Positions 35,437 through 45,389 of a stretch of 64,000 nucleotides of DNA are shown in pieces. Numbering within the stretch: position 1 is the stretch's first letter; the number at the start of each line of letters is the position of its first letter. Made by a program: the position numbers and the translations under genes. Source of the stretch: Areca catechu (Eukaryota; Streptophyta; Magnoliopsida; Arecales; Arecaceae); the NCBI GenBank assembly GCA_021397845.1, contig CM038040.1, forward strand, positions 23,410,315-23,474,314, read 5' to 3'. Under the pieces are notes generated by a model. That model was given only the letters and a program-made list of their open reading frames with translations. It had not been told where the DNA came from and made no database searches.

Positions 35437-35847
35437 TCAAAGTTCAGAATTATCACTATTCATAGCATCTTTAGATAAAACTAGATTATCCTTAATCCCA
35501 ATATCATAATCATATTCTTGTAAGTAAACAATATAATCATCTTGAATAGCTAATCTCCTAGTTATAGTAGATCCCCGTAATATTCCAGGTATAGTATTAT
35601 TGTGATTATTTTTAATCGGATCAGGTTCTTTGATAGGCTGTTCGAGAGGTGGTGTATCAACCTCCTGTTGATCATTCACAATCTCAGGATGAATAGTTTT
35701 ATGTGGAATATCTTTAGATGTTACTGTAATAGAAAAAAATTCTTTTATTTTCTCTAACACCATATTATGTAATTTACTATTTCCACTATTATCACCATCC
35801 TCAATGAACCCAGTAGTTCCAATTTCAATATTTCTTGTAGTGTGCAA
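35437..35847 (-). pseudogene. copia integrase-RT linker remnant
   Basis: A 136-codon open stretch rich in Glu, Asp and Pro, with GSTITRRLAIQDDYIVYLQEYD before the reverse transcriptase. In copia polyproteins a low-complexity linker with an R(R/S)xRxxxxPxxY(xx)YL block lies at this place. No catalytic residues. Confidence 0.5.
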
Positions 35848-37151
35848 TAGATAATAAAATTTAAAACCCTTTGACCTTTCTAGATATCTAATAAAATAAC
35901 AATTAATAGTTCTGGGATCTAATTTTTTTTATGAATTATATAATCGAGCCTCTGCAGAATAATCTCAAACATATAGATGCACTAAATCTAGTTTCTTATC
36001 TATCCATAACTCAAAAGAAGTTTTAGGAATGGATTTACTAGGAACGTGATTTAGGATATATATAACGATTTTCAAGGCTTCTTCTTATAAATATAAAGAT
36101 AATGAGAAATTATTAATCATACTTTTTACCATGTCTATCAAGGTACGATTATGCTTTTCAGCCATACTATTTTGTTAAAAATTTTCTGGCATAGTATACT
36201 ATGCTACAATGCTATACTGTTTAAGTAATTTGGCAAAAGATCCAGGATTATAGCCAGCTTTATCATATTTGCCATAATATTTACCATCCCTATCAAATCT
36301 CATAATTTTAGTTTTTTTATCCAATTAATTTTCTACTTCAATTTTGTATACCTTAAATGCTTCCAAAGCTTAAAACTTTTTATGTAATAGGAAAACATAA
36401 CTATAACATGAGAAATTATCAATAAATATGATGAAATACCTTTGTCCTCCAAAACAAGATAAAAAATAATCACAAATATCAGTATGTATCAATTTTAAGA
36501 GCTGTTGACTTCTAGTGGCATGTCTTTTATAATTTTTAATTTATTCTTTCTTAATGCAATCGATGCACATATCAAAATTACTAAAATCTAGATTTGGTAA
36601 AATACCTTTCTCAACCATATAGTTATCCTTTTTTTGATATGTGACCTAATCTTCTACACCACAACATCGAAAAACTTTCATTTACAATATCACATTTCAT
36701 TCTAATATTAACGTTCAAAATAAGTAAAGATTGTACAAAAGAAGAATCTAAATTTATTTTACATAATCCGTTACATAATATTCCAGTACCAACTAAATAA
36801 TTTTTTTATTAATTTAAAAATTAAATTTACAAAAATAAATGAAAAAACTTCTAAGTCTAGTTTTGCTAAAAAGTTAAATTCCTATATATTGAAGGAATAT
36901 AAAGAATATCATGTAGATATAATTAGAAACCGGTATCTATAGGTTCCAACTGAAATAATTTTGGACTTTATCCAATTCCCCATAAAGATTCATCGCTCTT
37001 TGTTATTTGGTTTCTAGCTTGAAAGTAATCTTTGCAATGAATTAGAAATATGAATTATAGTACCCAAATCAATCCATCAAATATTAGAAAGAATATCAAT
37101 AAAATTAGTTTCATAACAAACAAGTGATATGGAAATACTATTTTTTTTGAA

Positions 37152-37352
37152 CTATTTCCTTTTTTTTTCATGATCTTTCTTGATATATCCCTCCTTGTTA
37201 TAGAAAAAATATTTTAATTTGTATGAACCTTTTTTTAGTGGATTACTCAGTCCTTTATTTTCTTTTTTTGCATTCTTTCTTTTAAAACACTTTTCAGAAA
37301 CCATGTGAATAACTGGGACCTCTTTCTGTCTCAATCTCTCTTTATTTTGCAC
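37152..37352 (-). pseudogene. copia zinc knuckle remnant
   Basis: A 66-codon Lys-rich frame with YFFYNKEGYIKKDHEKK, recognisable as a decayed CX2CX4HX4C knuckle (usual form C-F-x-C-x-K-x-G-H-x-K-x-x-C) in which the Cys and His ligands are replaced. Confidence 0.6.
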
Positions 37353-37355
37353 ACA

Positions 37356-37860
37356 TTAGGAGATGAGCTTGTTCATTGACAATGATTCTTCATGTGTGTT
37401 ATAGTAAATTTTAAATTTAATAAACTGTAATGAAAGAGAATTGAGAATAAACTGGACAATGAAATTTTTAGATACCATCATTCCCAGGTCATTTAATTTT
37501 TCAGCTATATCACACATTTCCATAATGTGTTTTCGCATTCCAGAAATTTTATCATATTTCATAAAGGTTAACTTATTCATTAGGGTACCAGTTAAGACTT
37601 TATTTGACTTGGTAAATTGTTGCCCTATAAAAGAAAGGTACTTGGAAGCCAATTTATTATCAAGAATAGATCTCCTAATATCTTTCATTATAGAGTTCTT
37701 AATAATCATGAAAAACAATCTATTAGAACGCTTCTACTTTTAATATAATTTCTTTTGATCAGGAAGAGCCAAATCTAAGTCTAGGCATTCTAAAATAATG
37801 AGAAGCTGTTTATGGTCAATCAGAATAATTTGATCCATTCAATGTAGAAATATTAGTTAG
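37356..37860 (-). pseudogene. copia Gag remnant
   Basis: The 120-codon frame 37718-37356 (DNKLASKYLSFIGQQFTKSN, LMNKLTFMKYD, MRKHIMEMCDIAEKLNDLGM, FILNSLSLQFIKFKIYYNTH) matches the UBN2-type Gag of plant copia elements. Upstream to about 37860 a frameshifted start (LNGS-NYSDWHKQ-like) can be read. Confidence 0.75.
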
Positions 37861-39749
37861 ACTCGACAAGAGTGAAGGGTCATGCTATAAATAAAAAAAT
37901 ATCTATATAATTACTATCATGTTATAGATTTTAAAAGGATAATTCTATCAATAATACTTATTATACAATTATAAAATATCTTTGGATTGGAATCATAGCA
38001 TATAATAAATGCTATAACTAATTTAATCACAAATTGAAATATAATAATGCCAAAACATGCATTACATAAATTAGAAATATAAAATTTTTATAATCAGTAA
38101 TAATATAAAATATATAAACAAGAACAGTAATTATGGCATAAGTATATAATTTATGTTTAAATTATAATCTATTGTATTAGTTATACATTCAGTGGTTTAA
38201 TCATCTATGATTACAAAAATCCGAAGCATGATGAGAGAAAACCATTAGCCCTCAATGACTCAACTACTCAAAATCCATAAAGTACTCCGGACTCTCTGAA
38301 ACTACACAAAAACATACTTGAACAATATAATAGTGAACAAAATTATGTATAAATAACTTAATACTATTTAAATATTTTATCATATATAAAAAACTTAACT
38401 AAAATGTTTTTCAAATCATTACGAGTCCAACGGCTCAAAAATCGCTCAAATCAGATATAAAACAGGCAAATTATTATAATTTTAACAAAGTTCAATAATA
38501 AAGGACTAAACTATAAATAGCAGATGATATAAGAACTTTTTGTCAAACAATAGCTTTAAAAATAAAATCAATCAAAAAAATATCAGGGATCTAAATGTAA
38601 TTTTAATTTAGATCCATATATAATTCAAAACTTTATAAGGGATAAATTGCAAAAAAAAAATTAATCCAAAATAAAATTTATCCATTGTGATTAGGTTTAG
38701 TTAATTTATTAATTGGACCTACTTTAATTAATGGATCTAAGTTTTAAACAAGTTAAAACTCGAAATCCATTAAACGTACCTTCTTCTTCCTCCCAAAATC
38801 TTCCTTCCATCGATCACCCTCCATGGCCAAAACCTTCATTAATGGTGTCTCTCACCTTGGGATCTCTTCCACCGGTGGGTCACCGGCCAACCTAGAACTC
38901 CGGTAGCCATCTCCCCGTCGCCAATGACCATGGGGCCATAGCAGGTTATCGTGGTAGAGCAATAGCCGAGCTTGGTGTTGGGGCTGACTCATCCTTCCTA
39001 GGTGGTTGATGGGGGACGAAAATAAAATGATGAATGGAGAGTTTTAGCAAGCTAACCAGCAAGCAAACTTGAGCAATTAATTATCAAATAAATGGTCTAA
39101 ATTAATCCAAGAAAAGAATCTTTATAAGGAGACTAGTTGATCTAAATTACAGTACCCGAAATGTAGATCTAGTTCAAAATAGAGATTACGATCTTTATAG
39201 CAAGGAAACCATCACTACTAGAGCAAGTTAACCTTCAAATGATCAGATCTAATGAAGCTTAGGAAGAGTTTTCCTATCAATAACGATGGCTAATTATTTG
39301 GTGAAAGAAGGAGCTCTCTTCACTCAAGGATTGAGGTCTAAACCATAAGACTAGCACTCCCTACTTTTAGGACTCACCTTGGCCATGATCCTTAGCTTGG
39401 AGACCTTCATCTTGGACTTGGAAAATCAGAAAAAACTTGTATCAAATCAGAGATTAGGTATGGAAGGAGAATTCAAAATTGGAATGGAAACAAGAAGAAG
39501 AAGAAAGGAAAAACAAGGAAGTAGAAACCGGCGCCTTCAAGGAATGATATTTGGATCTTGGATCAAGCAAGGAGCACTCTACCTTTCAAACACTCAAGGA
39601 TATTCTACCCTTCAAACACTCACTCAAGAATCTCACACTTTCTTCTTAAACCTATCTTCTAACCCTCAAACTCAAGAACTTTTCACTCCAAACAAGAGAA
39701 CATAGGGGAACTAGAACAAGAAAGATAGCTTTCTTCATTTAATCCAAAA
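37861..39749. other. AT-rich spacer and probable LTR remains
   Basis: No gene supported. This is where the copia 5' LTR should lie, but no TG...CA repeat could be matched. From about 39090 the sequence, read on the - strand, continues the older LTR that is interrupted at 39755-40812. The 108-codon frame 39379-39705 is probably incidental. Confidence 0.4.
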
Positions 39750-39754
39750 TAGAA

Positions 39755-40812
39755 TGTGTTGACGCTGAATCTCCGTCGACCGGATGGAGTGATCCATCCT
39801 CTAGGTCGCTGCGAACCAGAACCTACAAAACAGATCCTTGACCGGAGGTTTTCCGGTGGAGGACACTCCGATGCCAAAGTCAAGAGAGACTCGGACAGCA
39901 GCAGAATGGAAAGTTTATAGAACCAAAGATGGGAAAGAAGGAATTCGAAAATATCAAGGAAGAAAGCCCGGATCGCCTGAGTGTCCCCTCTTATCAGTAT
40001 TTGTAGGCTCCAACGTAACTACTTACGGTTATGGAGGTTGACAAGTGCAACCACTTCATAACTGCAAGTAGTGGCTGTCGGAAAAGCCATTACACCCGGG
40101 GTTTGTTCAATCTGAGGTTTCAGACCACGTGGACGGTTGCAACAACCCAAACAGATTTCAACTGTTTGTTCAAGAAATCTACGTGCTCCAGAATCCTCCT
40201 TCTTTAAGCATAGATCTAAAGTAAGCTTTACATTCTCTTTAGTAGCACTCCTGAAGGGAATGTCAGCTTCATACTTTGGATCTTTCTTAGATGTGATAAA
40301 AATAAACACTTATAATTTTTAGGTTGAAGGAATAAAGTCGAAGATATTTGCCAGGGAGATCAAGTCTTCGGATCAAGACAATTGTACGAAGCCGAGGACA
40401 TTCAACATTGTCTTCGGACTGAGATAATAATACGAAGCCGAAGACCCAGAGTATAATATCCTTTAGACAATAAACCAAAGATAATAAGCATGGTCTCCGG
40501 ACCAAAATAATAATACGAAATCGAAGATATAGAAAAAGCATCCTGGATCATAGATACGAAATCGTAGACTTTAGGCATAGTCTTCGGATTAATGTGGATG
40601 CACGAAGCCGAAGACAATAAACAATTTGCTTCCCAGAAAGTCAAGCATGGTCTTCGGGTCGAGAAAACGATACGAAACCGAAGACTTAGGATTAATAACG
40701 AGAAGACAACAGCGTGAACCAGAAGACTCCTATTGCCATATGATATAACTAATAAAATAAAGAATAATTAACTAATTGGAATAAGATAGGGATATCATAA
40801 CATAATGAATCA
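39755..40812 (-). mobile_element. solo LTR with 36-bp U3 minisatellite, nested in an older LTR
   Basis: On the - strand it starts TGATTCATTATG (40812) and ends GTCAACACA (39755). A perfect TAGAA duplication flanks it (39750-39754 and 40813-40817). It has a 36-bp minisatellite (40364-40685) upstream and the R/U5 signature GACTTTGGCATCGGAGTG (39864-39881) with ACCGGAAAACCTCCGGTC downstream. The TGAT start, the CA end and the signature link it to the LTRs at 15.3-19.4 kb, although U3 is unrelated. A TATA-like CTACAAATACTG lies between them. Confidence 0.75.
40364..40685. repeat. 36-bp repeats with palindromic ends, irregularly spaced
   Basis: Five units of exactly 36 bp (40364-40399, 40410-40445, 40493-40528, 40580-40615, 40650-40685), each starting GTCTTCGG and ending CCGAAGAC or close variants with ACGAA in the middle; a sixth, partial one ends at 40569. 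The spacers of 10-51 bp differ from each other. Each unit can form a hairpin with an 8-bp stem. Confidence 0.85.
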
Positions 40813-40840
40813 TAGAATGAATACAATTGAGGGCCTAGGG

Positions 40841-40854
40841 CCCTATTTATAAGC
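40841..40854 (-). promoter_or_regulatory. TATA box of an older LTR split by the nested LTR
   Basis: GCTTATAAATAGGG on the - strand is a textbook plant TATA context. Sequence downstream of it (GTATTCATTCTA) resumes after the nested LTR as TTCTATTTTGGATTAAATG (below 39755), so the insertion landed just past the promoter of an older element. Confidence 0.5.
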
Positions 40855-41740
40855 TTTTAATCCAAGGAAATTTCATCCAAGGGGAGGGGATAAGGATGAG
40901 CTAGCTAATTCTAGTTGGATCCAACAACTCTTGGTTAGGTGGTTCAACTAGAATTAGTTTTTTTTTACAACCATTTATGGGTGGAAGGTTACAACCAATT
41001 GACATGTGGCTCCTAGGTGCCAATGATGTGTCCTCCATTTGCTGATGTTGATCATGTGATGTGGCATCCCACATGGCAAGTTAGTTGGAGGGTTGTTGGG
41101 TAATAGAACATGGCTTCAATCTCCCCATAAAATTCTTGATGTGGTATCCTTCCTCCTCAAATAACTATGAACTCCTCAAATACCTAATCCACGGTTCAGA
41201 TTAATTATCAAACTCATACCTCATCTTAAGGGTTTTTTTTTTTTTTTTTTTTCCCGGTACCTCCAAATTTATGTTCCATAGGTCTGGACTAAGACCACTT
41301 GATTTGCAGTTATGAGCCAGTTTCTAACGGAGATACATCTACCATTCCTCTGACCTGAATCCTGCTCTTCTCCCTTTACCAGCAATGTTTCGCAACCCAA
41401 ATAATATTGTGATGTTACCTGCAGAAACCTAAGATTCAATGTTTACCTGAAAAAGAAGGCCTGTAACTCTCCGCTTTATTGCCATGTTTAATTATAAAAA
41501 GTCACAGCTGAGCTTGATTCTTGATGCCATATCTCTTTAATTTTGCGAGGAAATTAAGAACAAAAAACAGATTTTTTTTTTTTTTTAAAACTGTTTTAAC
41601 TCACAGCGAAGAATATTAATCTTTCCCACAAGGTTCAAGTAATTAAGCTTGGAATTACCACTCACAAATTAAAAGACATGAATTAAGTTACAACGACATG
41701 ATCACCAAAACAAGATTGATACAAGAACAAAAGGAGATCA

Positions 41741-41743
<3 letters not shown>
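40855..41743. other. spacer between LTR and PSBX
   Basis: The first part is presumably U3 of the older LTR. A T20 tract lies at 41232-41251 and a T17 near 41571. No gene seen. Confidence 0.4.

Positions 41744-41806
<63 letters not shown>
41744..41806. repeat. (AT)n microsatellite, 63 bp, 3 bases from the PSBX stop codon
   Basis: An uninterrupted run of about 31 AT units ends at 41806. The PSBX stop codon occupies 41810-41812, so transcripts should begin their 3' UTR with this self-complementary tract. Confidence 0.85.
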
Positions 41807-41809
<3 letters not shown>

Positions 41810-41810
<1 letters not shown>

Positions 41811-42193
41811 CAAGTCCGCTTGACAGGATCGAAGTTGGCGACGGCAATAACCGCCCCGAGAAGAACGACGAGCACGACACCACCAGCGACGATGCTGAGA
41901 AGGAAGTTCTTGAGCGATGGTGAGAGCCCCGGCTGAGCTGCCTCCGCCACCTCCGGGATCGCCATGGCCGCAGCCAAAGCTGCTGCGGTCAGTCCTGCGA
42001 TTGCCTTCTCCTTCGCCGATGATGATGATGATGATGATGATGCCCAGACTGTAAGGCTGGAGTGGGATCTCCTGATAGCAATGGTAGCCTTCGATGAGGA
42101 TGCCATCGCAACGAAGGCATTGGAGCCTAAGAAGCCTCTTTTCTCAGTAACGATGCATGGTGACGGCATCGCCATGGTCAGTGCCGCAGCCAT
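41810..42193 (-). CDS. PSBX: photosystem II subunit PsbX, nuclear-encoded precursor
   Basis: A low-molecular-mass membrane subunit of photosystem II near cytochrome b559, involved in quinone exchange and stability. Single exon, 127 residues. The start ATG (42191-42193) has context CAATGGC and no upstream in-frame ATG nearby. The precursor is bipartite: a Ser-rich stromal transit part (about residues 1-60, with a run of eight Ser from a TCA repeat), then a hydrophobic thylakoid-targeting stretch ending IPEVAEAA, where cleavage is expected. The mature part, about 42 residues, starts near QPGLSPSLKNFLLSI, has one membrane span (VAGGVVLVVLLGAVIAVANF) and ends DPVKRT, as in other plant PsbX. No sign of damage. 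Confidence 0.93.
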
Positions 42194-42410
42194 TGAAAAG
42201 TGGTAGATACCGGAGGTACGTGGACCAAGTGTTTGATGTGGGTGGTGGATTTAGCGTGGATAGAGAGAGACAGAGAGAGGGAGTCGAAGTAGCGAGAGAT
42301 GGGAGACGGGAGGATGAGAGGCTAAGAGATGCGTGTGAGATGCCAGGTCAGCATTTGATTCCTACGTGGGGGCTTCTGATTATGGGAGAATAGGATAAGG
42401 TTATCTCCAT
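42194..42410 (-). promoter_or_regulatory. PSBX promoter and leader
   Basis: On the gene's strand: inverted I-box pair GGAGATAACCTTATCC (42391-42406), a G-box-like CCCACGTAGG (42361-42370), then a CT-rich leader (CTCCCTCTCTCTGTCTCTC, around 42267-42285) and no TATA box. I-box plus G-box is the classic light-responsive pair, and TATA-less CT-rich starts are common in photosystem genes. Confidence 0.55.
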
Positions 42411-42558
42411 GATTCTGTCGTCAGATGGCTGGAACCGGGCTCCAGATGGAAAAATTAGCTGCGAGATTTTTTTTTTTTTTTTTTTTTTTCTTTTCTATTT
42501 CATTTATGGTAAGTAGCAGCTAATGGATCTGATGCAAAGTCGAAAAATTAGCTACCAT

Positions 42559-42876
42559 GCCATTTAGATGGTAGTGCAGTTGATTAAGACGCGACTCAGC
42601 TTTTGTGGATATTTTACTGGTCACGGGTTCGAGGAATGATTTCATAGGTGACTCGATTGAATTCCAGATTAATTCTGGGACACGTGACTAGGAGGCTGAG
42701 CGGCTGAAACTCCGGCCCCGTAGTTGGGTTAGGTTGACGTACTCACCTTGTTGGTGAGGATGCGAAAATTTACTGTCCGAATCAAATAAAGGTCTAACGG
42801 GTTGGGGTCCGAGCGGGAAGCTACACCGGGAGGTTCGTCCTCCCTCCCCTCACCCTTTTTTCAACTAAAAAAAAAC
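42559..42876 (+). mobile_element. tRNA-derived SINE with 13-bp target-site duplication
   Basis: The body starts GCCATTTAGATGGTAGTGCAG. A-box-like TAGTGCAGTTG lies at 42572-42582 and B box GGGTTCGAGGAAT at about 42625-42637. It ends in a short A9 tail. AATTAGCTACCAT is repeated exactly on both sides (42546-42558 and 42877-42889). At 318 bp it is long for a plant SINE. It sits about 365 bp upstream of PSBX, on the opposite strand. Confidence 0.8.
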
Positions 42877-42889
42877 AATTAGCTACCAT

Positions 42890-43420
42890 ATATATATATA
42901 TATAATTCTTTATTATCCGAATACATTCACATGATAACGTAGATTTTATTTATTTTGGTAAAAACAAGATAACATAGATTTTACGGACCAAAGTTTCAAA
43001 CATCTAGTTAGGTATTCTTCAAATTTTTATTTTATTTTTTAAAAAAGAAGATAGATAATGTATTTTTAAATTACAAAACACCAAGAGATTTTAGTATTAA
43101 ACCATAACTTGTCTTTAAAAAAAAGCACACACTCTAACAAAGGCAAAGTCTTTAACCAAAATTTAGTGCAGTGATATCAAAATATTTTACAATTTTATAT
43201 GGTATCGATTCTTGATACATCTTATTATCTTGTATCAGTATCATATCACATACTAATACCATAACATTTTTGAAGGACTCGTAGATAATTTAGTTCCTAT
43301 ATATACTAATTCAACATCTCTTATTTATACATCCGCAGTTATATAAAATGATATTGGTATAATATCCAATATCAAGATAACAAATCTTATTCCTATTTAA
43401 GAATGCCAACCATTGAATTA
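42890..43420. other. AT-rich spacer
   Basis: Begins with a short (TA)n. No gene or repeat structure recognised. Confidence 0.5.
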
Positions 43421-43425
43421 TGAGA

Positions 43426-44618
43426 TGTTGATCTTAGGATTGATTTTGATGATTACGAAATATTGATGCATGATATGTTACTAATTATCTGTGCAAAAAA
43501 TATTTTTTTTGTAGAGTATCGTAGGTTTAGAAGATGTTTGAAGTGATTTGGAAGATGTAAGAAGAAGTTTGGAGATTTTTGGAAGCCTTTTGGATAAAGT
43601 TTACTTGAGCCAACTCGCTGAGAGTTCGAGTTGACTCGAGCATAATGAGCCGACTCGTCCAGAAGTTGTAAATCACATGTTTCAGAAACTCAGAAGTTCG
43701 AGCCGAGTCGACCCAGAAGAATCGACTCGTCCAGAGTGTGTTTTTGATCTGTCTATGAATTCGAGCTGACTCAAGGTTCTCGAGCTGACTTGAGTGTCAA
43801 GTTCTGACTTTTAACGGTTAGTTGCTGAATCAATTTTTTGAATTCAAAAAACATTCTAATGGTTATATTTCATTTTCCAAGGCACTCTAACGGTCCAAAT
43901 AACATGGAAATACTTTCAAAACTCATATATGATGGATCAAAGTGAAGAAAAGATAGAGATTAAATAGGGGAAGAGAAATTAAAGAAAAAGAATTTTTCAA
44001 GTTTATATTTTAGATTTTGAATGGAGCTTCAATGTTCAAATTCAAGAGAGGGTTCTTCACTTCCTATCACAACCCTTGAAGCTTTATTTGAAGAAAAAGA
44101 AGAGTTTAGAAGAGCTACATTTATTGGGCAAAAGCTGCAACCATCCACTCTCAAGGAGTTTGTATTTTGTATTGCATTGTTTACTTATTTGTTTCCCATG
44201 TTTTTGTTTTGGGTTTCTTTGGTAAGCCCGTTGTAAAAACCAAAGGGTATTTGGATTTTTGGTGTGCCCGTATCCCGGTGTAAAACCAAGAATAGGTTTC
44301 TTTTGTGAGCACGATGTAAAAATCAAAGGGTGTTGGATTTGGATTGTGATCCCGGTAAAACAATCCGATTATATTCTAGAAAGAATATAATGAAAATCCT
44401 AAGTGGTATCTTGAATAGTGGACGTAGGAGCTGGGTTGCTCCGAACCATTATAAATTATGATATTTGTGAATGTTTTGTTTGAACTCATTTATTTGCTTC
44501 CGTATTTAATTCTTTAAATATTTCACTTATCACACTAAGATTTCAAAATGGTACATACTTGAAAAAAAAAATTTCATTTCCAATTCATCCCCCTCTTGGA
44601 AAAGCCACCTTGGAAGCA
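43426..44618 (+). mobile_element. solo LTR, sirevirus (Ty1/copia) type
   Basis: Starts TGTTGATCTTAGGATTGA and ends GGAAGCA, with TGAGA on both sides (43421-43425 and 44619-44623). The start with TTTTGATGATTACGAAA, the stretch GGACGTAGGAGCTGGGTTGC followed by TCCGAACC, and the late AATTCATCCCCCTCTTGG are features I associate with Sirevirus/Maximus LTRs. The U3 holds imperfect repeats around GAGTTCGAG(C/T)(C/T)GACTCG (43625-43800). No internal region remains. Confidence 0.75.
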
Positions 44619-44727
44619 TGAGAATTGTTAATATTAATTTATCTAAGAACAACAGACAAACCTTGCACACTACCCTCATCCTAATTTTTAGCTAGCTTTC
44701 CACGATCTCAATTCTTCGAGAGAGTGG

Positions 44728-44872
44728 GTGAGAAATCATAAATAACACTTAGGTTACAAAAATTTTTAAAATTCTAATTCACATAGTAATATTTTCACTT
44801 AGGTGAGAAATCATGAATAACACTTAGGTTACAAAAATTTTTAAAATTCTAATTCACATAGTAATATTTTCA
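44728..44872 (+). repeat. 75-bp tandem duplication
   Basis: GTGAGAAATCAT starts at 44728 and again at 44803. The copies are nearly identical to TAGTAATATTTTCA. Young, with no coding role. Confidence 0.85.
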
Positions 44873-45389
44873 TAATAAGTTCCCTACTCCCCCTCCTGCT
44901 GCCCTCGCTACCCTGGTCCATCCTTTTCTACCCTGTGATGCCTATAACTTGGTGACGAAGTTCCCCACCATAGGAGCTCGATGGCCATCTCAAGTAGTGA
45001 TGGACCATGGAGCTAGGTCGTGGTTGTCCTCATCGCCCTCTTCCTTATCCAAATCTCCTCCCTATTCTTACATGGCACACAACCGAGAGATCAATAGTTC
45101 ATGTAAACCTTTTGCAATCCTTTGAAGCTCTTCAGAATTTTAAAAGAAATGCGGTTCTTGTAAGCGCACGGTTATTTAAGTTTTAGGTGCTTCAAAAGTT
45201 TTTCCCCTGCCAAGCATTTAACAAACTTGCAACTTTTTGGAGCACTTGCAATAAGTGGAACAAAAAGAGATGCTCAAATTGCATGAAGAGAGAACAGTGG
45301 CAACTGCATATACCTAAAAATATTGTACATAGGTGGCTACATGATGCTTCTTTCTTATTAGTTTAACAGTTCTACTAACATGGGCTTGG
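44873..45389. other. spacer and 3' flank of the TRF-like gene
   Basis: Holds the 3' UTR of the - strand gene ending at 45390; the poly(A) site is not fixed. Nothing else seen. Confidence 0.45.

Larger units (their letters stand above)
34161..37860 (-). mobile_element. decayed Ty1/copia gag-pol
   Basis: Read on the - strand from about 37860 to 34161 it shows in order: Gag (UBN2-type domain), a degenerate zinc knuckle, a protease/integrase stretch full of stops, reverse transcriptase and RNase H. That order (integrase before reverse transcriptase) defines Ty1/copia. Frameshifts and stops interrupt every domain. The RNase H end is cut off at 34161 by the minisatellite LTR. I could not place its own LTRs. 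Confidence 0.8.

Noticed and set aside
40364..40685. CRISPR array
   Set aside because: 36-bp repeats with spacers look similar, but the units are degenerate, the spacers uneven (10-51 bp), no cas genes are near, and the DNA is a plant LTR with target-site duplication.
41964..42393. Open frames on the + strand across PSBX
   Set aside because: They are antisense shadows of the PSBX coding region and of its promoter.
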